From Bemisia tabaci (lineage: Eukaryota; Arthropoda; Insecta; Hemiptera; Aleyrodidae), in contig NC_092796.1 of assembly GCF_918797505.1 (NCBI RefSeq), positions 29,150,098-29,214,097 of the forward strand: DNA of 64,000 nt. The letters are read 5' to 3'. Both the position numbers and the translations under genes were made by a program. Each line of letters begins with the position of its first letter. Within the stretch, counting starts at the first letter, position 1. A model generated the notes under the pieces. That model saw only the letters and a list, made by a program, of their open reading frames with translations. It searched no databases and was not told where the DNA came from. Below are positions 29,996-41,339 of the stretch, piece by piece.

Positions 29996-31856
29996 AAGTA
30001 TTCAATTTCACTGTTTGAGTAATACGTCATGCATGAACTTCAGAAATTACGTATTCTTTTTAAACAAAAGAAAATAGAAGAATTGTGGCAGTGAAATGAC
30101 AATCAGTTACATTTTCGTGACTGCTGAAATGAAGACGAAATGACATCACAGGAAATTATTTTCGGGACCACTCGGCCATATAGTACAAGTTTGCCACTTT
30201 ATTCAATTAATTCCAGACATTCCTCCAGTTTCATAACCCCAAGTTATGAAATCAAGTTATGAGTTCAGTATGAACGCGAAACTGCTTCTCTTTTAATGAT
30301 TTTCCGCTATTAAATTTCATGAATCAGACTGAAATTTCACGATACTCCGCCGCATTTGAAAAAAAAACTCGAAAAACTTGATGAAGAGTCATAAATGGAA
30401 AAAGAGTCCGAGTCATAAGTTTTCTGCTCAAATAACTCTACGAAGCCGAGGTAATTGTGATTTTTATAACGCTAGTGTGTTTACATCTTGATTCATGAGA
30501 TTGGGATATATATTTAAATCTATTCGCAATTTTTGCCAGATTGAGAAGTAAAATTGTGTGCAGTCTGGGGTTTAATAAAATTTTTTCATAGAGAAAAAAA
30601 ACAAGAGGGGGGGGATCAAATTAACTTCTTGAATCACCACTGGCTTACGATCTTCTGAAAAGTATGTCTAATTTCCACATCAAGAAAACTTAATCAAGTT
30701 TTGTGTGTAAATAGTTCTCACTATCTAGCCTATGTTGCTTGGACAATACTCAAAGGCTCTGAGTGAAACGCATCATTATGAATGACCTCCGAAAAAATCA
30801 CATTACCAAAAGAGGACTATGCAAAGTGACAAGTTCAGCTGGTTCGGGAATCCCAATGAAAGTTTCAGAAGTTTTCCCTTACGGGAATGGCAAAGCTAGA
30901 CAAACTTGTCCTCCATGTAAAAGCGTTGTCAAGTCGAATACTTCAAATTTCTACGGCCAATCGGCCAACTTCGGTCGCTCCTTCCGATTTTGACCTTAGG
31001 CTTAAGCATAGTTTTGTATAATGCAGACTTTAACATTATGCACGTTTATTTATCATTCGAATTGAATTGGTTTCCGTTAGAGGAGTGCAAGTTCAACATT
31101 TTCAATTTTTTTTTTTCTTTTTTACGGACGAGGGGCAAACTTTGGCCTCCTATAGGATCCTTGCACATTTTTTGGATTTGTTTCCTTAAAGTGAAAAAAG
31201 AGCAATGCTCCTAACCCTATGTTTTTGAATCGATATTTTTTCCCCATCATGCTCTATATTAATAAAGCGTAACTTAGTATTACAAATTCCAAAACTCACT
31301 ACAAACCTACGTCTTCAACATGCATCTGTTACAGTTTTCCTTCAATTTCTTGAGTGAGGATGTAAATCCAAACTTGCAAATTAGCCTAAAAGGTCTTACT
31401 AAAATTGTTCCGCCTTAGAATTTTATTTGAGAAATTTCAAATAAACGTTGACTAATATGTTCCACATTTCAGAGAATCTTTAGTCACCGTGCTTGACAAG
31501 GAGCTCAGTTTTATGCCGCCACTGTAAAATTTAGTTTTAAGGACTTGCGTCCTTCTACTATGGGCCGATTCAATGAAAAAATAAATTTTTGCCATTATAC
31601 CAGTGCCGCACTTTATGACTTTTAAAAATTCAGACGGAAAAATGTCATAGGGCATACCTTAGGATACACCTTTTGCTAAACCTGAACATTGGATGTAATG
31701 GGAGGATTTCAATAAGATGCGTCGCCATAAAATTTCGAATTCTTTGACTTGGCAACGCTGAAAGCGAACAAATTTTCCAGCCTCGCCATCCTCAGAACGA
31801 GGCAAGTCTTGTGCCGCGGGACGACAATGGAAATTTGATTGGAGGCGCGACGCGGT
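29996..31856. other. Gene-free stretch
   Basis: No repeat family member or exon I can recognise. The ORFs of 60-76 codons have no recognisable family motif. Confidence 0.4.
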
Positions 31857-32322
31857 GCACAGTGGATCGCTTCAATTAGAAAGGTCGGACAAGAAATTTT
31901 GGACTAAAACTGCAAATTTTAATGTTCGTTTCGTCATATTTTAAATTTCAAGGGGTGCTTTGAAAAGAAAAGTTCATGAGAAAACCAATAGACCCACTTT
32001 TAGAACCTCAAAGTTTGTATAAACGAAGTTATAAGCGTTTAAAGTTTCCAAATTTTGTCCGATCTATCCTACGGACTTGATCCACTGTGCCCACAGATGA
32101 GCGAGCCGTTATGAGGGTTTAAACATGCTTTTTTTCACAAAAAATTCAAATCTTGATATTTAAATTCGTCACATTATAAATTTTAAGGAATGCATACGGC
32201 AGAGAATTTTCAGAGAAAACCGACGGAACCTTCCTCAAACGTTTACACTTCGTATGAACGGAGACACGCTTTTAAAATTTACATATCATTTAGGATCTCT
32301 CTCATTGGCTCTCTCGCACTGT
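31857..32322. mobile_element. MITE family G, two adjacent copies
   Basis: 31857-32090 is a typical copy (GCACAGTGGATCGCTTCAAT to ACTTGATCCACTGTGC). 32091-32322 is a much older copy recognisable by TTCGTCACATTATAAATTTT, AGAGAAAACCGACGGAACC and CTCTCGCACTGTGCG. This repeats the head-to-tail arrangement of 21335-21808. Confidence 0.7.
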
Positions 32323-32640
32323 GCGGCGACAGGCTGAAATCGGAGCTTTTGAATAACACTCTTTAAGTATGAAATTGCGACTTCTGTCTCGTGAGTTCGT
32401 CACAACCGCCGTTCAATTCCGTCGCAAAGTTGGCAAAAGAACAGAACTACACTTTAAGCTGAGCCCAGGGAAGCATTGAGTTATACGGACGACAGGGTCA
32501 ATCGTGAAATGTACTTAAGTCCTTTTGTCAGGAAGGCGACGAATGGCCCGTGACGTAGACGGGAATGGATTGTGCAGCGTGTGCTTTCGGAAAACACGTG
32601 AATGTTACTCGTCTGAAAACGGTTCGGAAGGAATAACGCA

Positions 32641-32806
32641 CCATAGTGGCGTAGCGTGCTCTGCAATATATCGATTTATCTGCCATTTAACCCTATGGAA
32701 AAAGATCTATAAACATGTGTTCGCAACGAACACCTTGATAATCGATTCTTCACCACAGCTTCAAATGCGAAAATATCGATAATCGACCATTCACGCCTGG
32801 CCATTG
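32641..32806. mobile_element. MITE family B, copy
   Basis: CCATAGTGGCGTAGCGTGCT, GTGTTCGCAACGAACACC in the centre, and CATTCACGCCTGGCCATTG at the right. The 85-codon plus ORF here is a repeat product. Confidence 0.8.
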
Positions 32807-32863
32807 TAACGCACGTTTGATGAACTGGCGATTCTCCTTCGGAAAAAAGAGATTCTCCTTAAA

Positions 32864-32990
32864 AGGACGTATTTCTATCAAATGGAACTATGTGTATTAA
32901 GACATGAGCCCTGAGACCCATTAGAATACATGCATAACAGGGCTCACGTCATTGGGTACGTAGTTCCGTTTGGCAGAGATACGTCCAATT
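32864..32990. mobile_element. MITE family C, copy 2
   Basis: AGGACGTATTTCTATCAAAT and GGAACTATGTGTATTAAGAC on the left; GTTCCGTTTGGCAGAGATAC, then GTCCAATT, on the right. CCTGAGACCCATTAGAATAC lies in the loop. Confidence 0.85.
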
Positions 32991-33204
32991 GCAGTGCCTC
33001 GAGACCAAGACGCATAAATGGTGACTTGCTCCTTTGCGTTTCGAGTTTGGTTTCGCATTTTGGTTCGAACTCTAGAACAGGCGCGTGCGCAATGTGCGCA
33101 TGTGTCTCCTCCGGCCGTAATTATCGTTGTATCACTGATATTCTCTCTACACCTCCGATGACAAGAAGTGCGCCACCGCGTCATGACCGCACTGGCGCCA
33201 CCGA

Positions 33205-33280
33205 ATGTTGCCAATTGGACCACATTTTGCAATTAGGGACAACGATGTCTAACTCAGTTTAGAAACAACGTTTGTATAAT
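33205..33280. mobile_element. MITE family F half-copy cut by family A
   Basis: CCAATTGGACCACATTTTGC, then AATTAGGGACAACG and TTTAGAAACAACGTTTG, are the first half of family F. They end where the family A copy begins, at 33282. Confidence 0.6.
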
Positions 33281-33281
33281 T

Positions 33282-33533
33282 CTGCCATGCTAAGGAAGAA
33301 CGCCATATGAACATTCGAGAGGTGCCAAATTTCCTTGAATAAAATATTTATTTTCAAGGAGAGTTACGAATATTTTCCTTTGACATTTTCAGAAACTTCA
33401 GGTAAAACTGCGAACAAAATTATCTGAAAAATTGGCGGGAAAATATTTATAAGTTTACCAGGAAATTCGTGTTTTCCAAAGGAAGTTTGGCAACACCTTA
33501 AGGTACATACGGCGTTTTTCCTTCGCACGGCAG
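33282..33533. mobile_element. MITE family A, copy 5
   Basis: TCTGCCATGCTAAGGAAGAA, then CGCCATATGAACATTCG, to ACATACGGCGTTTTTCCTTC, then GCACGGCAG. Confidence 0.85.
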
Positions 33534-33541
33534 CATTGATT

Positions 33542-33897
33542 GAACGTATTTATGCTAAAAGGAACTATAGACGTGTGGGAAAGATGGAGTGTGCTCGATA
33601 AGCAGCATAAGGAATAATGTATAAGTGAGCGGGAGTTCTTTTGGGAAAGTGGACCAGTGGGATTTGAAATCGAATCAAAAAGGAACTGAGCGCCAAAATA
33701 TGAAAACTCATGAGCCATGCCCCTGCGACAAGAGCGTTGTGGGCAGGGCTCATGAGTTAATGCCCACTACGAGGAGCCGAGACATCAGCTTCGTCATGGC
33801 GCTTTATATTTCCCATTCATTCTTCTGGCCCGAGCACTAACAAGCAGACCCCATCTTTCCCACCTCCACATAGTTCTCTTTGATAGAAATACGTCCA
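33542..33897. mobile_element. Expanded MITE family C copy (~356 bases)
   Basis: The ends GAACGTATTTATGCTAAAAG, then GAACTATAGACGTGTGGGAA, and CATAGTTCTCTTTGATAGAA, then ATACGTCC, are family C. The interior is longer than usual and contains its own inverted pair, CTCATGAGCCATGCCCCTGC and GTGGGCAGGGCTCATGAG. The ORFs on both strands come from this symmetry. Confidence 0.65.
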
Positions 33898-34494
33898 ATT
33901 GTCGTCAAAAACTTAAAATAATACGATTTTTGAATCACCTTTCCGGTAACCCGATGCGACTACGAACTCTTTCTCCATCATCTCACTTGCAATAAACGAT
34001 AGAAAAATAGCAATATCATTTACTAAAGGAGGTTATCTATGCCATTAGAGTCACTTTGTTGTAGAGTAATCGAGTACTTTCGGAACTAAGCGATTTATTC
34101 ACGTCCGGCCCCAAAATTCTTTCGGAATCGAATTCTGAGAAAATTCAAATTGAACTTCGTGCACAATCGCATGATGTCTCGCATCCATGAGTCGTCAAAA
34201 AAACTTTGAGTAATGCCTCTTAATAGGTCTACGACCATCTCTCATTTGGCGCCTCTTGGTAAACGCAGGGCTCAGTTTCGTTCTGAGAATCCACGACCCC
34301 TGTTCGCTTATATAAGTGAGATGATGTCGATGACATCAGAAGACATCATGTACGTTATATAAGTGAGATGATGTCGTTCGAAAGAGGGTTGCCTCCTGTT
34401 CATTTCCGTATCCTGTTCTTGGACGCGTTATTCACAGAGACAAAATACCCAGAGCCTCCTTGAAAGTTTAAGGTAGAGAAAATGAATAGAGAGA

Positions 34495-34640
34495 GTATAG
34501 TCAGATGCCATTCACCAGATAACCTCTGGATCTATAGACAAGAATGGCGATTAGGTGTCGCAGAGCGCCCGGGCGCGCTGTAAAAGCGACTTGAATGAAT
34601 AAATAGTCATATGGCTATTGTTTTTGAGTGGCTCCTCCAT
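34495..34640 (+). pseudogene. Degenerate 3' end of the non-LTR retrotransposon
   Basis: AGATAACCTCTGGATCTATA, GGCGATTAGGTGTCGCAGAG and CGCTGTAAAAGCGACTTGAA match the last ~70 coding bases and the first non-coding bases of the element ending at 44317. Several in-frame stops are present. Only this short 3' piece is recognisable. Confidence 0.6.
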
Positions 34641-35419
34641 TTTGAGCTTTATGGAGCTCTTGGGACCCAAAAATGGCGGAAGCTGTGAGTAAATGTAATA
34701 AAAAATGACCTAAAATGTAGTTTTATTTGCATATATAAGGCACCGGAAAGTTTACTCAAATGCGTTATTAAGACGAGTTACATAGTCAGAACATGAAGAG
34801 TATGAGAGAAGAAGTTGACAACACACCCATTCATTTAGAACATCAAGCCAATGATTATTGTATCCACAATATTTCTCTGCAATTGAAGACGATGCGCATT
34901 TCCATGCTACAAAAAATTTGTTTCCCGTAATAATGAGCCATCAACAATGATTAAAGATATCCAACCACCGATTTCGTATGTAGGTGTTCACTATCCAGGA
35001 CTGAATACCTCAATAAAGCCCCCAGGGCCTTAGTCTGTTGGTGAGTCGAGTTGAAGCTCGGTTGAAACGGTAATTATCTATTTAATACATTTAATGATAC
35101 ATTTGGTCTCTTCAAATACTCTTATCATAAAAAGTAGGCGTACACAAATGGTAAATGTTGTTGATCACGCTGAGTAATTATTGATCTCGGTCTTATGACC
35201 ACATCAAGAGCAACGAAAAGTTCGTAGTGGCCATAACTTTTTGACATTTTTAATGGCTCAAATCATGTTTGCATTATTTTTTTTTTATCATTGCTGCAAA
35301 ATTCATATTATCTACGTCATGAAGATTATACCCAAGCTTATGAACTCAAGATTAGTAACTGAATGACGCACATTTGAGTGAGTCAATAGGAGATGTGGGA
35401 ACGTTGAAAAGTTCAAGCA
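34641..35419. other. Gene-free stretch
   Basis: AT-rich DNA in which I see no exon, repeat family or other element. Confidence 0.4.
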
Positions 35420-35660
35420 ATTATCACAAGCGCCAAGTGACATTTCAAAATTTCCATCGCCATTTCATTTTTTTACAGAAAAATTTCTCAACGAGTCTGT
35501 CCGAAAATTTCACTGAATTTTCTTTTGAGCTGCCGATAAAATTCAGTGAAATTTTCAAACACATTAAATCAACAATTATTTCTCTGTTAAAAAATAAAAT
35601 GTCTGCGAAAATTTTGAAACGTCGCATGACGCTTATGATACTTTAGCCGGAAGGTGACGA
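35420..35660. mobile_element. MITE family H (TATCACAAGCGCCATG arms), copy 1
   Basis: A ~240-base hairpin. TTATCACAAGCGCCAAGTGA and AAAATTTCCATCGCCATTTC pair with GAAATTTTGAAACGTCGCAT-type sequence and GACGCTTATGATACTTTAGC. The shared centre is CGAAAATTTCACTGAATTTT, then CTTTTGAGCTGCCGATAAAA. It is the same family as 50801-51053, so the opposing 90- and 60-codon ORFs are repeat products. Confidence 0.75.
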
Positions 35661-35899
35661 TTTACTCCATCGGTTTCTCGTAACGTTTTCCGCAATATTA
35701 CAATGTTACGAAAAAAGCATGAAAATTTTAATAATATTTTTTAAATATATAATTTTCTTACTATAGTAAAAAAATAAGGCCTTTTTTGTGTGTACGTCCG
35801 TGTCATTTCGCATTCTCATCTGGTCTTTTTTTAACCAATCATTAAACGTCATTGAAAATCCCCGGAATTTAAATGTATTCTTCCGTAAAGGAATTATTG

Positions 35900-38800
35900 A
35901 CGGTAGACAGGTATAAAAATGGGATGTATTTCTTCTAATAACCAGGATAAAAGGGAGGATTATTACCTATACAGGATAGTCCTAGAAAAACGGGATGTAC
36001 CTATATTAATAAACCGGATAACAGGAAGGATATCGATCATTGTGTATCGATATTCGATACATCGTTTGTTCTAAAGCAGTATTGACTGGATAAAACGGGA
36101 TTTCTTCATAATAACCGGATAAAAGGGAGGAATTTTGCATCCTATACGGGAGAGTCATGGATGAACGGGATGTACCTATATTAATAAACCGGGATACAGG
36201 AAGGATAGCGATCTTTGTGTATCGATCTTCGATACATCGTTTGTTCTAAAGCAGTATTGACTGGGATAAAACGGGATTTCTTCATAATAACCGGGATAAA
36301 AGGGAGTAATTTTACCTCCTATACAGGATAGTCATGGATGAACGGGATGTACCTATATTAATAAACCGGGAAAACAGAAGGATATCGATCTTTGTGTATC
36401 GATCTTCGATATATCGTTTTTTTCTAAAGCAGTAATGACTGGGATAAAACGGGATTCCTTCATAATAATCGGGATAAAAGGGAGGAATTTTACCTATACA
36501 GGATAGTCATGGATGAACGGGATGTACCTATATTAATAAACCGGGATAACAGGAAGGATATCGATCATTGTGTATCGATATTCGATATATAGTTTTTTTC
36601 TAAAGCAGTAATGACTGGGATAAAACGGGATTCCTTCATAATAATCGGGATAAAAGGAGGAATTTTACCTATACAGGATAGTCATGGATGAACGGGATGT
36701 GCCTATATTAAGAAACGGGAAAAACAGGAAGGATATCGATCTTTGTGTATCGATCTTCGATACATCGTTTGTTCTAAAGCTGTATTGACTGGGATAAAAC
36801 GGGATTTCTTCATAATAACCGGATAAAAGGGAGGAATTTTACCTATACAGGATAGTCATGGATGAACGGGATGTACCTATATTAATAAACCGGGATAACA
36901 GGAAGGATAGCGATCTTTGTGTATCGATCTTCGATACATCGTTTGTTCTAAAGCAGTATTGACTGGGATAAAACGGGATTTCTTCATAATAACCGGGATA
37001 AAAGGGAGTAATTTTACCTCCTATACAGGATAGTCATGGATGAACGGGATGTACCTATATTAATAAACCGGAAAACAGGAAGGATATCGATCTTTGTGTA
37101 TCGATCTTCGATATATCGTTTTTTTCTAAAGCAGTAATGACTGGGATAAAACGGGATTCCTTCATAATAATCGGGATAAAAGGGAGGAATTTTACCTATA
37201 CAGGATAGTCATGGATGAACGGGATGTACCTATATTAATAAACCGGGATAACAGGAAGGATATCGATCATTGTGTATCGATATTCGATACATCGTTTGTT
37301 CTAAAGCAGTATTGACTGCGATAAAACGGGATTTCTTCATAATAACCGGGATAAAAGGGAGGAATTTTACCTATACAGGATAGTCATGGATGAACGGGAT
37401 GTACCTATATTAATAAACCGGGATAACAGGAAGGATATCGATCATTGTGTATCGATATTCGATACATCGTTTGTTCTAAAGCAGTATTGACTGGGATAAA
37501 ACGGGATTTCTTCATAATAACCGGGATAAAAGGGAGGAATTTTACCTATACAGGATAGTCATGGATGAACGGGATGTACCTATATTAATAAACCGGGATA
37601 ACAGGAAGGATATCGATCTTTGTGTATCGATCTTCGATATATCGTTTTTTTCTAAAGCAGTAATGACTGGATAAAACGGATTTCTTCATAATAACCGGGA
37701 TAAAAGGGAGGAATTTTACCTATACAGGATAGTCATGGATGAACGGGATGTACCTATATTAATAAACCGGGAAAACAGGAAGGATATCGATCTTTGTGTA
37801 TCGATCTTCGATATATCGTTTTTTTCTAAAGCAGTAATGACTGGGAATAAAAACGGGATTCCTTCATAATAATCGGGATAAAAGGGAGGAATTTTACCTA
37901 TACAGGATAGTCATGGATGAACGGGATGTACCTATATTAATAAACCGGGATAACAGGAAGGATATCGATCATTGTGTATCGATATTCGATATATAGTTTT
38001 TTTCTAAAGCAGTAATGACTGGGATAAAACGGGATTCCTTCATAATAATCGGGATAAAAGGGAGGAATTTTACCTATACAGGATAGTCATGGATGAACGG
38101 GATGTGCCTATATTAAGAAACCGGGAAAACAGGAAGGATATCGATCTTTGTGTATCGATCTTCGATACATCGTTTGTTCTAAAGCTGTATTGACTGGGAA
38201 TAAAACGGGATTTCTTCATAATAACCGGGATAAAAGGGAGGAATTTTACCTATACAGGATAGTCATGGATGAACGGGATGTACCTATATTAATAAACTGG
38301 GATAACAGGAAGGATATCGATCTTTGTGTATCGATCTTCGATACATCGTTTGTTCTAAAGCAGTACTGACTGGATAAAACGGGATTTCTTCATAATAACC
38401 GGGATAAAAGGGAGGAATTTTACCTCCTATACAAGATAGTCATGGATGAACGGGATGTACCTATATTAATAAACCGGGATAACAGGAAGGATATCGATCA
38501 TTGTGTATCGATATTCGATACATCGTTTGTTCTAAAGCAGTATTGACTGGGATAAAACGGGATTTCTTCATAATAACCGGGATAAAAGGGAGGAATTTTA
38601 CCTATCCAGATAGTCATGGATGAACGGGATGTACCTATATTAATAAACCGGGATAACAGGAAGGATATCGATCATTGTGTATCGATATTCGATACATCGT
38701 TTGTTCTAAAGCAGTATTGACTTGGATAAAACGGGATTTCTTCATAATAACCGGGATAAAAGGGAGGAATTTTACCTATACAGGATAGTCATGGATGAAC

Positions 38801-39365
38801 GGGATGTACCTATATTAATAAACCGGGATAACAGGAAGGATATCGATCTTTGTGTATCGATCTTCGATATATCGTTTTTTTCTAAAGCAGTAATGACTGG
38901 GATAAAACGGGATTCCTTCATAATAATCGGGATAAAAGGGAGGAATTTTACCTATACAGGATAGTCATCGATAAAACGGGATGTACCTATATTAATAAAA
39001 CTGGTATAACAGGAAGGATATCGATCTTTGTGTATCGATCTTCGATACATCGTTTTTTCTAAAGCAGTAATGACTGGTATAAACGGGATTTCTTCATAGT
39101 GACCGGGATAAAGTGGAGGAATTTTACCTATACAGGATAGTCATGGATAAAACGGATGTACCTATATTAAGAAACCGGGAAAACAGGAAGGATATCGATC
39201 TTTGTGTATCGATCTCGATACATCGTTTTTTTCTAAAGCAGTAATGACTGGGATAAAACCGGATTTCTTCAGAGTGACCGGGATAATATGCAGTAATTTT
39301 ACCTATACAGTATAGTCATTTATAATAGTGGATGTAACTATGTTAAGGAACCGGGATAAAACACA
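35900..39365. repeat. Satellite array, ~20 units of 174-178 bases, with higher-order structure
   Basis: The word GTCATGGATGAACGGGATGT (or a variant) starts near 35978, 36154, 36331, 36506, 36681, 36855, 37033, 37208, 37383, 37558, 37732, 37910, 38086, 38262, 38439, 38613, 38788, 38964, 39140 and 39315. Spacings are 174-178. Each unit also has GGGATAAAAGGGAGGAATTT, AGGAAGGATATCGATC, GTGTATCGAT and CTAAAGCAGT. Variants differ at fixed sites: ATCATTG or ATCTTTG; TACATCGTTTGTT or TATATCGTTTTTTT; GTACCT or GTGCCT. The edge units are the most diverged. Unit lengths are mostly not multiples of three, so there is no continuous reading frame. Confidence 0.95.
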
Positions 39366-39650
39366 TCAAATGCATCATGAAACATAGCAAACACATCAAA
39401 CACATCATGAAAGACGTAAAACGCAATATACACATCATGATACACCTAAAACACATCAAACACAACAAACACATCATGAAACACAATCAAACACATTAAA
39501 CACAACAAATACATCATGAAACACAATCAAACACATCAAACACAACAAACACATCATGAAACACAATCAACACATCAAACACAACAAACACATCATGAAA
39601 CACAATCAAACACATCAAACACACCATGAAACACAATCAAACACAACAAA
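39366..39650. repeat. Short-period tandem tract (AAACACATCATGAAACACAA)
   Basis: Directly after the satellite, about seven imperfect units of roughly 40 bases made of ACACATCATGAAACACAATC and AAACACATCAAACACAACAA. It is strongly strand-asymmetric (A and C on the plus strand, almost no G). It ends in CGCATGTATCGATAATCGCA-type sequence, which shares the TATCGAT word with the satellite. Confidence 0.9.
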
Positions 39651-39960
39651 TCGCATGTATCGATAATCGCACGTTTCGATAACCGCATTTATCGATTCCA
39701 AATTCCCCCAAATTTCCCCATTTATACAAAAAATTACGAATCTTCCTATTTCTCTACTGTTCGAAATTATATGAATTTAATTTTTGATCATTAATAATTG
39801 TATGTATTTCATTACAATTCTTTTCTCCTATCTTTGCGACTTATTTTTCATTATCAGTTGCATTACTTCATTATCATGTGATGAAAAACAGCTGAGTATT
39901 TTCACCACTTGATTTTTCAGTTTTAACCTTCAAAAAACAAAATTAAAAAAAATTTTCGGA

Positions 39961-40212
39961 ATGTCTTCTTTCAAAAAAATTAAAGATTTAAATGAGTATG
40001 CTTATAATATCCAAATTAAATGTAAGGTAATTTCAAAATCACAAGTGAAAGTTTCAAAATCTGGTTCGGTCGAGTTTCTCTTTTTCAATTTACAAGATGA
40101 ATCTGCCACTGAATCTGGCTATGGCCGCAACATGATTCCCAAGTGCGAATTGCCTCTATGTAGATGGATCGGCGCTTCGCAACCTTACAACTTTTTACAT
40201 TGCGTTGACTGA
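39961..40212 (+). CDS. ORF resembling the first OB-fold of RPA70, truncated
   Basis: An 83-codon ORF from ATG to TGA. Its middle, NIQIKCKVISKSQVKVSKSG, then SVEFLFFNLQDES, follows the pattern of the first DNA-binding OB-fold of the large replication protein A subunit: an opening 'I..LN.Y', a basic strand, a loop with Gly, then F-F-x-L-x-D-E-S. After DES the similarity stops; the rest (ATESGYGRNMIPKCELPLCR) is not recognisable, and a T-run follows the stop. It may be an exon of a larger gene, a captured fragment (some Helitrons carry RPA-like genes) or a pseudogene. This was judged by eye only. Confidence 0.4.
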   Translation: MSSFKKIKDLNEYAYNIQIKCKVISKSQVKVSKSGSVEFLFFNLQDESATESGYGRNMIPKCELPLCRWIGASQPYNFLHCVD

Positions 40213-40369
40213 CACCGAGTTTTCATTGGATTGTTTTTTTTTTTTTTTTTTTATTTTCCCTCCTCTGTACTTTATGAAATACGTACTGTACTTTATGAAA
40301 TACGGTTGGTAAAATGAGGTTCTACTGGTAATCTCATCATTCTGTCTTTGTAAAATTACCAAGAATAGT

Positions 40370-40645
40370 GAGATGGCAAAGATATCGATGGACCTTGGTA
40401 AAAACGCCGATATTTTTATCGCCTGTGGTAGAATTACAGAGATAAAGTGGTAAATTAAGTTACCGGGAATTGATTACGAATAAAAGTGGTATTCTTACCT
40501 GGAAAAATCAGTAAAAATACCGGTCTGCCTTTCTAACATTACCAATGATTGATAAAAAAAGAGATGGTAAAGTTACCAACGGACCTTGGTAAAAACGGCA
40601 GCGGCGGCGGCATAGAAACATGTTTCATAAGCGTCATTCATGCGT
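40370..40645. repeat. Repeated GGACCTTGGTAAAAACG blocks
   Basis: CGATGGACCTTGGTAAAAAC near 40387 and CAACGGACCTTGGTAAAAAC near 40578 are direct repeats. Each is followed by GC-rich or ATCG-rich sequence, and ATTACCAA / TTGGTAA words face each other between them. The structure is not resolved. Confidence 0.45.
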
Positions 40646-40649
40646 TAGT

Positions 40650-40890
40650 AGGCGTTGATGAAAAATTGCAATTTATTGCAATTTTATCTCTATAAAATCG
40701 CGTTCGATAAAATCGCGATTTTATTGCAATTTATCGCGATTTTTCTCCCGATAATATTGCGATGATTCGCCGTCGATAAAATCGCGATTTTTTTATCCGA
40801 TAATATTGCAATAAATCGCGACGTCGATAAAATCGCGATATATTCTCCGATTAAATCGCAATTTATGGCGATCACTACTACTCGGGAATT
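40650..40890. repeat. ATCGCGATT-rich repeat, relative of 28197-28559
   Basis: A dense series of GATAAAATCGCGATTTTATT, ATCGCGATTTTTCTCCCGAT, TCGATAAAATCGCGATTTTT and CGTCGATAAAATCGCGATAT, ending GGCGATCACTACTACTCGGG. That end matches GCGATCACTGCTACTTGGG of the element inserted at 28197-28559. The left end is not clear. The minus-strand ORF rich in IAILS repeats is a product of this sequence. Confidence 0.75.
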
Positions 40891-41283
40891 GCAGCAGCAA
40901 ATCCAAAATTGTTACGCATCACCGCCACTCTTTAATTTAAATATCAAACCGACCTGTGGCCTTTTATCAAGGTTAATATAAATACATCCCGTTTTATTAA
41001 TGACAAACCTATTATATTTCGTTTATATTATATTATATTCTATCCTATTTGCTTTCCATCCATTTTATTTTATCCCATATAAACCGTTTCAAACTGATTA
41101 TTCACCTTTTTTTAAAACTCCAAACTTAATTGAAGTAAGTTTTTAGCTAAATTGAAGATGATCTTTGAATGAATAAGCACTTAACAGAACTTCAGCAGTA
41201 TTAATATTAATACAATTTACGAGAATAATGTAAATTAAAAAAAAATTAAGTGATATTTTCATAACGAATTGACAGAATATACG

Positions 41284-41330
41284 AGGGGGTTGGGCCGCGG
41301 AGCGGCCAGGGGGCGGAAGCCCTCTAGTTA
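41284..41330. repeat. GC-rich double-palindrome motif
   Basis: GGGTTGGGCCGCGGAGCGGC, then CAGGGGGCGGAAGCCCTC, stands out in AT-rich DNA. GGCCGCGGAGCGGCC is nearly self-complementary, and GGGGGCGGAAGCCCTC forms a second near-hairpin. It looks like the end motif of a mobile element whose body I cannot delimit. Confidence 0.4.
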
Positions 41331-41339
41331 TAATATAAA

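Noticed and set aside
38148..38964. Open frames of 73-80 codons inside the satellite (FLHNNRDKREEFYLYRI words)
   Set aside because: Most unit lengths are not divisible by three, so the frame is lost within about two units. The apparent protein repeat is a product of the DNA repeat.
35900..39365. CRISPR-like array
   Set aside because: The units are full-length tandem repeats without unique spacers, and the DNA is eukaryotic.
40690..40875. Minus-strand ORF with IAILS repeats
   Set aside because: It is a translation of the ATCGCGATT-rich repeat and has no independent support.
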